Assembly: GCA_028023455.1 (NCBI GenBank)
Contig: JAQFVV010012394.1
Location: forward strand, 27,483,010-27,547,009
DNA: 64,000 bases
DNA from: Epiperipatus broadwayi
Lineage: Eukaryota; Onychophora; Udeonychophora; Euonychophora; Peripatidae
Reading direction: 5' to 3'
The position numbers and the translations under genes were made by a program. The notes under the pieces are model-generated. The model had not been told where the DNA came from. It saw nothing but the letters and a program-made list of their open reading frames with translations, and searched no databases. Below are positions 57,171 through 64,000 of the stretch, one piece after another; position 1 is the first letter of the stretch, and every line of letters starts with the position of its first letter.

Positions 57171-58222
57171 GCATACACTGTGTGTTCCAGTGAAAAAGTA
57201 ACCAGTTTTCTCTTCAAGCTGCCTGCAGTACCAATTCTGAATCAACACACATTACACAGCAACATAGTTTATGTTATTCACCACAAAAATTCCAAGGCAT
57301 TAGCTCATTTAGATAATATAAAATGTGGTATGTTTTGCCCATAATCTTCAATGCTGTTTCTAACATCATGAAATCTTACAAATTTGAAAACATTCTTACA
57401 ATTATGAATTCCTTTCATACTCAGTTTGAATCATTTCAAATGTTTCTGTAGCAGTTGTTCCCAATTTAAAACAAAATGTAAAGCTAGTGTATTATTCCTT
57501 CATGGGTTAAAGTACAAAACACATTGTCATATTTTATATCATATCTCATGATCCATTTGCAAGCATCTTAAATTTTTTTATGGTAAATAACAAAGTTACA
57601 TTGCTAAGTATTGCATTCACTGATTATGTCACTGTAGAGCAGTGGTCTTCAACCCTTGGTCCGCGGACCAGTGCCGGGCCGTAGAAGTTTTTTTACCGCT
57701 CCACCAGTAGCCTGGCAGGAAAGTTTGTAATAACAAAATAATAAGAGTTTAAACTTTTAATTAATATAAACAATTTTTATTTACTTTTTCATCTCATTTT
57801 TATCCAATTAAAAAAAAAAGAAAGAACGAAAACAAAATCTAATCAATCATAGATAAATTAATTTATTTTTCTAGTTATCACAGATGTTTATGGGGGGGGG
57901 GGGTAGAATTAAATTTTTTATTACTTTTCTAAAAAAATTCAAAATTTAAAAAAAAAGTTTTTTATTATACAAACTCCATATATATATAACTTCATTTTGT
58001 ATATTTAACATTGTTGTTTTGATCAGTTATAACAATTATGCTCATCTAAGGCTATGCAGCTTACATCTTTAAGAAAATTTATCTATAGACTTCTGCCGGT
58101 CTGCGAAACCTTATCCTTATTTTTACCGGTCCGCAGGTGTGAAAAGGTTGAAGACCACTGCTGTAGAGGCTTTGAGAGAAAACCAGTCACCGGCCAGCTT
58201 TTCACTAGGACACATTGGGTAT
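57171..58222 (-). pseudogene. Mariner-family remnant (b), split by a hAT insertion
   Basis: The ends GTGTGTTCCAGTGAAAAAGT (left) and GCTTTTCACTAGGACACATT (right) are inverted repeats. The minus frame reads TATETFEMIQTEYERN and, after a shift, KNVFKFVRFHDVRNSIEDYG, the N-terminal DNA-binding part of a mariner transposase. The hAT element at 57640-58160 interrupts it. Confidence 0.7.
57640..58160. mobile_element. Non-autonomous hAT element (521 bp)
   Basis: TIRs CAGTGGTCTTCAACCCTT and AAAAGGTTGAAGACCACTG, followed inward by GGTCCGCGGACC and CCGGTCCGCAGG. The 8-bp TSD CTGTAGAG (57632-57639 and 58161-58168) is exact. No transposase. Confidence 0.93.
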
Positions 58223-59469
58223 GGCTTTTGGCCCACTGCTTGATAAGTAATCTATCCTAAGTCAACATTTTCATGAATACCCTTCTGAAGCACTACCATC
58301 AAACAAATTCATATTTCACATCATGTTGCAGAAAGATTTAGATGATGCTTTTAAAAGATCATGACTGATTGGCAATAGAAAAAGTGATGTAGTTCTTGAT
58401 GATTTTGATCCCTGAAATGCCAATTGGTTTCTGACATGACTTTTTTATCTTTTTTTAAAAAATTCTCAGGGAGTCGGCTGTGAGGTATTGACCAATAATA
58501 TTGTCTCATAACTCTTGCTTTTATGTTTCCACATCACTTCTTTCTGAGTAAGACAATTTGTGTGCTAAGCATGTGTGTGTAAAAGCATCCAATAATATAT
58601 AAACAAATCTGAAATCAAATAGCTTTAGATGCCGTTTCTGAGAGATTCCCATGAATTTACAGGAAAATAGATAGTGTGGAGTGTGTATGTAAGTTTGAAT
58701 AGAGTATTTGTGCAAGAAATTCAATGACAGTTTGAAAGCAGCCTCAGCCTTAGTGCATCAAAATAAAGTCAGGTGTGTTACATTCCATTTTCTAATGATA
58801 TAAATGTAGTATATTGTTAGCATGAGAATGAAATCCATGGATTAAATAATTTTCCATGAATGGCATATTCAGAAGCAGATCACCCTTAAAGAGCAAAATA
58901 TTAGTGAAAACTATAAATTTCTGCAAAATTATTGACTCACCTTTGATAGGTATACTTATCCTTGATAAAATTTTGATGTCATAGATTTCATGCTATAAAA
59001 GTTACTAAGCACTTTAGAATAACCTAATGGAGCTGTATATGTGAGCAAAGGGTTTGCCTTGGACATAAATTGTTGAAAGCCTAGAATTAAAATTTTGAAG
59101 TAGCTGGTCAAGACTAAATCATGATTACAACTTAAATCACATTAGCCTCAATCCACTTAAAGTCAACTTAAGCCTATCCTAAAATATAAGGAAAAAAATT
59201 TAAATGTACAACTTTGGTATTCGGTTTATTGCAATAATGTCCAAATTGTTTTCCTTCCTCCATGAGAAAACCTATGTCTAGCAATCAGTTAGAAAGACAT
59301 TAAGTATTGATTCTTGTTAAGTTTTAACCGCTGATTATCATTTTTTTATATATATAAACCTGATATGAGAAAATTATGCTATGGCGATATGTGCTATATT
59401 ATTTGTTAGACTTTTCTGATGACAATAGTAATCAATTTTCATTTGGGAAATTTTCCCCCCAAAACCCCG
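58223..59469. other. Upstream region, unassigned
   Basis: No supported feature. Confidence 0.4.
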
Positions 59470-59691
59470 CTACATAAAGATGACATCATCTACGTGTGAC
59501 AAGATATAAAATGTTCCAGAGATAATTCTCTGATAGCAAGCTTGAAATTCCCTGAACAATAAATTTACATCATTACTTAGGAGCCACAACCCAAGTGGAT
59601 ATGAACATTCCAAATTTGAAAAGCAGAAAGGGGGTGAGAGAATGGAGACAATAAAATCCATGAAAAGGCAAATATTGTTTTCTTGTATCAT
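59470..59691 (-). pseudogene. Possible Gypsy-type reverse transcriptase fragment
   Basis: The minus frame contains SYPLGLWLLSND, FQACYQRII and then FYILSHVDDVIF, resembling the MPFGL, FQR-x-M and Y-x-DD series of LTR-retrotransposon RT. Homology is weak and the flanks give no support, so this is tentative. Confidence 0.3.
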
Positions 59692-61130
59692 ATTCTGGTC
59701 CTTTATCTTTGAGTATTGCCTTTTAATTTCTTCTGCAAATCTTTTTTGAAAAATTTCAACATCTTAATTAATTGTAGCTGTTGTTGTATCCTGCCTTCGA
59801 TATTGTTATTTCACTGAAAGCAATCAATATTGCTTTCTTTTAAAGGGTGTTTGAAATAACGTAAATGGGGTGTGACCTATCCCATTAAAAACAAATCTCA
59901 GTTTGAAAATTTATATTGGCAAATACAGTGGAGTTACAAAACATGCTATATTTTGTTCCAAGCCCCTCTTGTGCTTAAAATATATAAAAATATAGTAACT
60001 CATATTGTGATGATAAACACTGATTAGAATATATGTATTGTTTAGTGAATTACAAATATGCAATACTTTTCAATACACCCAGATACATGTAAAAAGGACA
60101 CTTTTTTATAGCTTTAGTATGCATAAACAAAATTTTAAAAATAATATAGATATTAATAAAAAATTTGAGGGGATACATTTACATATATTTTACTGAGTAT
60201 ATATTAATTTAGGCAATCACTGAAGCAATAAAAATAAAGAAAAACTACCTACTGTATTTTTATTTTTAAAATAAATAGCAAAATATCTGACTTTCGTACC
60301 TACTAAATATGCTCCAACTTAATATTCTTTCTTTCTTTTTTTCTCTTATAGAAACATAATAATAGTCTTATCAATAAATTAGGATCTTTTTAATTATTAT
60401 GATATTATAAAATCAGTATCAACTCTTAATAAGTTTTAAAATTTTGTAAAGCTTAGCATTATGTTCAAAAGATTTTTTATTATGCAGAATACAGAATATC
60501 AAATTTGGAAAGGGCAATAAAAAAAGAATAAAATGCACTTTCAACATAAACTAAAGAAATTTTAATATATATATAATTGCAATGATGATCAGAGAAGAAA
60601 AAATGGCCACCGAATATCATAAAATTTATAAATCTTAATGATTTGTTTGCCTATTTACATTTTGTTTATTTGTTTACACTTTTTTTTTGGATAGGATACA
60701 ATTGAAGTTGTTCACAGTTTCACAATATAATGTTTGCATTCTAACACTAACTATAACATAATCCATACATCATTCCTTTGTGTAAGGGAACATCCAAGTT
60801 CCTTTTTAATAATTTTTATACATAAAATGTTTGTGGTAATCAAACATGTGTTGCACAAATATTCAACAAAAAACCATTCAAATACACAATCGGTGTCATA
60901 ATTTCCGATAAGCTTACTGTTTTTGATAGAATGCAGATTAAATGTAAAAAATGACTTTTTTACTATTCACTAAGAAATAAAAAACTGTTTTATTAACAAA
61001 TTCCTATCAAATTTCTTTTCCACCTAAAATCTTACTTAAGAACAAAATATAAAAAAAATTAAAGGCTTTTACTTATTTAAATACACTTAAAAAAAGAAGT
61101 TAAAAAAAGATTTAGCTTTCACAGATATTA
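59692..61130. other. Upstream region, unassigned
   Basis: AT-rich with no recognised element. Confidence 0.4.
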
Positions 61131-61134
61131 CTAC

Positions 61135-61605
61135 AATAGTAAACTTTCCATACAATAATGCCCCCCCCCCCAGTATGAATCTTAGTAATTAATGATGACA
61201 GTGATTGCGGTTTTTAAAAAACCAAAGCTACCAAAATGTATAGATACTAAACTAGGTTCAGATCTCTATGATTATATAAGTGAATGAGCTTGGATTGAAA
61301 ACATTATTGTGTTTTCATCTTGGACCCCTAGCTTTATAGACAACTAAAGAGGTAAAAGGTGGCTTCTGGGTTTCATTGGATCCTAAGATCTAGGTGCAGT
61401 GCTCTCAGATTCACGGGTTTCTCACTGACAAAAGCAACATGCTAGACACTAATATGAAAATATTGGATGAGTAGAAATAAATTTTTTGCACAAACCTTTG
61501 CATCCATTGATTACTAAGGCTTGCACTGGGTGGCACTACTATATGGAAAGTTTGCTACTGTTTTAATAGCTTGTGTAAGCATGGGAAATGGTGATCACGT
61601 AAAGC
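61135..61605 (+). repeat. FB12-family copy, diverged
   Basis: The left end AGTAAACTTTCCATACAATA and right end CATTGATTACTAAGGCTTGC, GGCACTACTATATGGAAAGT and TAGCTTGTGTAAGCATGGGA match FB12 ends and its 3' tail (GGTGATCACG). The central arms have decayed. A C run of about 10 lies near 61163. Confidence 0.65.
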
Positions 61606-61836
61606 ATTATTGATATTATTATACTAAAATAAAAGTATATGGTGTTTTCTAACTATAAATCTTACACATTTTGGTTGCATAATATCAAAAATGCTGTGAA
61701 AGTTAAAGAAAATTTATTTTTTTAATTTTTAGTGGGTTTTTTTTTTCACTTTTTAATATACATATTTGGATAAAAACACTTCTTCCATTTTTTTTATTTT
61801 GTAATTTTATATAGGTGAAACTTTAGATATAATTTA

Positions 61837-62158
61837 ATGCCACTAGACAGCAGCTTTCTAATGAGTAAATGCTTGAAAACAGAAAGGGCACATATAATGA
61901 AGTTATGGAAAAATAAATATAAAAAAAGTGATTATACAGAAAGGAGATTATTGGTTTTTATGCTGGATTTGAAAAAAGATAAGGGGGATTTAGACATAAA
62001 GGCTGTAGAGGTGACAAAGATTATGTTGTGGAAATGGGATGGAGCAGAATATGGGAAAACTTAGACTGGGGAATGGAAAATAAAGTGGCTAACAGGTTTC
62101 TCTGGACATAATTGTTGATTCTTGACTCCATTTAAGCTACAATACATCACATCACATC
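61837..62158 (+). pseudogene. CR1 3' fragment (C terminus and 3'UTR)
   Basis: The plus frame reads CLKTERAHIMKLW and SDYTERRLLVFMLDL, the same C terminus as the copies in introns 2 and 3, followed by the 3'UTR and an ACATC-type repeat end (about 62140-62158). It lies immediately before the 5' region of another CR1. Confidence 0.8.
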
Positions 62159-62658
62159 AAAACAATTGCTGCTTAACGGAGAGATCGGGCACTGACTTCA
62201 ATCTCAGCTAAATTTTCTGTCTTTTTTATGTGATTAATCATCAATCATCGATTTAAAGACTGTTTAATTGTGGTATGAAAGTGAGGAGTAAATTGTGATC
62301 AAGAGAGATAGATTTTTTTGAATTTGGAAAGATCAAAATTATTTTTAAAAAAGAAGTATTTCGATCACCATTTTAAAAATATAATAGTTAAAAAAAAAAA
62401 ATATTTTTGTTGAATGTGTGTTAATGTAAGGATTTTTATAACTAAGTTGTACATAAGATTAGTTGGCTTGAATTTACTACTAAAGTTTTTTTTAATTTAA
62501 TTTAAGAACAGTTAGTTATTTTGAGGGAAAAGATAACGTTTTAGAGGCCTAAGATACACGTGGTTATTGATCGATCATTTTTGAAAGTAAAGTTCTATCT
62601 TTCTGTGAAAAGGGGTTTGAAGAGTAGGAGAGGAAGTATAAAGACAAATATAGAATAG

Positions 62659-62880
62659 GTGACTTGGAAAATAAGTAATATGGAGTGCATTTGTATTCTA
62701 GAATGCATATATAATCATCAGAAAGGAATTAGACATGCTGTGGTAGAGTGTACTATATGTGATGAGGTTTTCCACTTGAAATGCTTAAATAAGACTAGGA
62801 AAGATGTAACAGGTTTATGTTTATGTAGACAGTGTGCGAATGTGATAAAAGAGGAAAACGTGGTTTCAAAGTGTAGATAG
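62659..62880 (+). pseudogene. CR1 ORF1, PHD-finger part
   Basis: The frame contains CTICDEVFHLKC (C-x2-C-x4-H-x2-C) followed by CRQC, with earlier cysteines near the start, the pattern of a PHD finger. PHD fingers occur in ORF1 of CR1-clade elements. A stop at 62880 truncates it relative to the following esterase part. Confidence 0.7.
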
Positions 62881-63134
62881 TGTAAAGAGAAAATCAGGAG
62901 AAATGGAGCAAAACATAGTTGAGGAAGACAGGATAGTGTGTTTGTAGTGGAGTGGCAAGAGATATGGTTGGAAAATAGGTAGTGCATTGGAGGTAGTTGG
63001 CCAAAGAATAAGTAAGATAGAGGAAGAGGTAAAGGATGTAAAAGCAAAATTAAAATGGTTAAAGAAGTGTGAGCAGATAAAAAAAATTATTGAGTAGGAA
63101 TGATAAGTAAGAAGTAGATAAGGAGGTCCAGAAG

Positions 63135-63678
63135 GTGGTAGAGAAGGTTGTGAATGAAGCAGAGAAAGTAGACTATGATACAGTATTGATAGGAGATTCA
63201 TTAATAAGAGAATGTGGAGATATAATTGCAAGGGAAAATAAAAACAGGTATGTAAGAGTATGTTTGTCTGGAGCTAGAATCAGGGATGTTACAGATAAAA
63301 TAAAGAAGCAAGGGAATATAGATGTGTATGTTATGGTAGGGACATAATTTAGAGTCATATCAGAGAGAGTAATAAATGAGTACATAGAATTGATTAGGAA
63401 TTCGAGTATGATTAAAGGAAGAGTAGGAGTAGTCGGATTATTACCAAGATTTGATAAAAGGTATATGTTAGATAGGGCATGTTCTATAAATGAGATTGAA
63501 AAAATTGTGTGAGAGAAATGATGTTACATTTGTGGATATGTGGGATTTTTTTATTGGGAAGAGGGAGTTATATAGTAAAGATGGGTTGCACTTAGGGAAA
63601 CAAGGAAGTGACGTTTTAGGGAGTCTGATTTATAAAGAATGTAGTTCAGGAAACTTGGAAAGGGGAGTGGGATTTTAA
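63135..63678 (+). pseudogene. CR1 ORF1, GDSL/SGNH esterase part (broken)
   Basis: TVLIGDSLIREC (about 63183-63218) gives the GDS nucleophile block, and DGLHLGKQGSDVLG (about 63577-63620) the D-x-x-H catalytic block of an SGNH-type esterase, as known for CR1 ORF1. The frame is broken at a TAA after VMVGT (about 63346), where a G-x-N-D block would be expected, and resumes at 63490. Confidence 0.75.
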
Positions 63679-64000
63679 ATTGCAGTGTTATCAGAAAGAA
63701 GAATGGATGGGATGTAAGAAATAAACAAAGGGTAGCTGATTTAGATATAAATGTAGATGTGGAGAGGGAATGGGTCTATAAAATTAATGATAATATTTAT
63801 AAACGTAATGGAGAAGAAAAAATAAAAAAAAATTATAAAAGAGTAGTTAGGAAAGAAAAAAATTGTTAAAATTGGGTATGCAAGGTGGTGGGAGACCAGA
63901 AAAGTGGCAGGAATTAAACAAAGCAATTGAAAATGAAGAGCTTGAGGTATTAGCAGTAGTGGAAACACATCTAAGAAAAGAAAAACCTGTTTTAAAGGAT

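Larger units (their letters stand above)
62159..64000 (+). mobile_element. CR1-like LINE, copy 3 (5' part; continues beyond window)
   Basis: Starts directly after the 3' repeat of the preceding CR1 fragment. It has about 0.5 kb of 5'UTR, then ORF1 with PHD and GDSL-esterase modules, then the start of ORF2 (MQGGGRPEKW at about 63878, matching MQGGRRPEKW of copies 1 and 2). It is more diverged than those copies and has several frame breaks. Confidence 0.8.

Noticed and set aside
1-64000. CRISPR arrays, operons or phage-like modules
   Set aside because: No evenly spaced short direct repeats with unique spacers; all architecture is eukaryotic.

Overview
This is animal genomic DNA: AT-rich, low coding density, spliceosomal GT-AG introns of up to about 15 kb, and a dense mix of non-LTR retrotransposons, tRNA-derived SINEs, hAT and mariner remnants and palindromic fold-back repeats. 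The CR1 and RTE elements, the long introns and the gene content suggest a lophotrochozoan, probably a mollusc (a cephalopod would fit), but no single sequence fixes the species.

One host gene occupies most of the window on the minus strand. Ten exons between 56295 (ATG) and 3243 join with consistent phases into 478 codons. They encode the whole ketosynthase (KS) domain, and the start of the linker to the acyltransferase domain, of a giant type I fatty-acid-synthase-like or animal polyketide synthase. The catalytic Cys-His-His triad and the active-site Lys are all present. The remaining domains lie beyond base 1. Weak identity at some positions conserved in fatty acid synthase, and a short loop before the nucleophile, make an animal FAS-like polyketide synthase (AFPK) more likely than housekeeping FAS; this is inference.

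Layout from high to low coordinates. 61837-64000 holds a CR1 3' fragment abutting the 5' part of another CR1 that carries PHD and GDSL-esterase ORF1 modules, on the plus strand. 56296-61836 is 5' flank with a mariner remnant split by a hAT element. Intron 1 (40606-56223) holds two RTE LINEs, a tRNA-Gly-like retroposon, a CR1 tail and several palindromes. Introns 2 and 3 each hold a nearly identical 5'-truncated CR1 copy in sense orientation, flanking exon 3. Introns 4-6 hold palindromes, hAT and mariner remnants and an LTR-like unit. Intron 7 (7014-15934) holds a 1.9-kb inverted-repeat element with an extreme T-run interior. Introns 8-10 hold an old LINE tail, a SINE, a palindrome and a Gypsy gag relic.

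The most unusual feature is a set of palindromic elements. Several are recognisable as head-to-head inverted copies of short retroposons, and several are flanked by 12-17 bp direct repeats. This suggests that fold-back units were inserted by target-primed reverse transcription rather than as ordinary MITEs. No operon, CRISPR array or other prokaryotic feature was seen.
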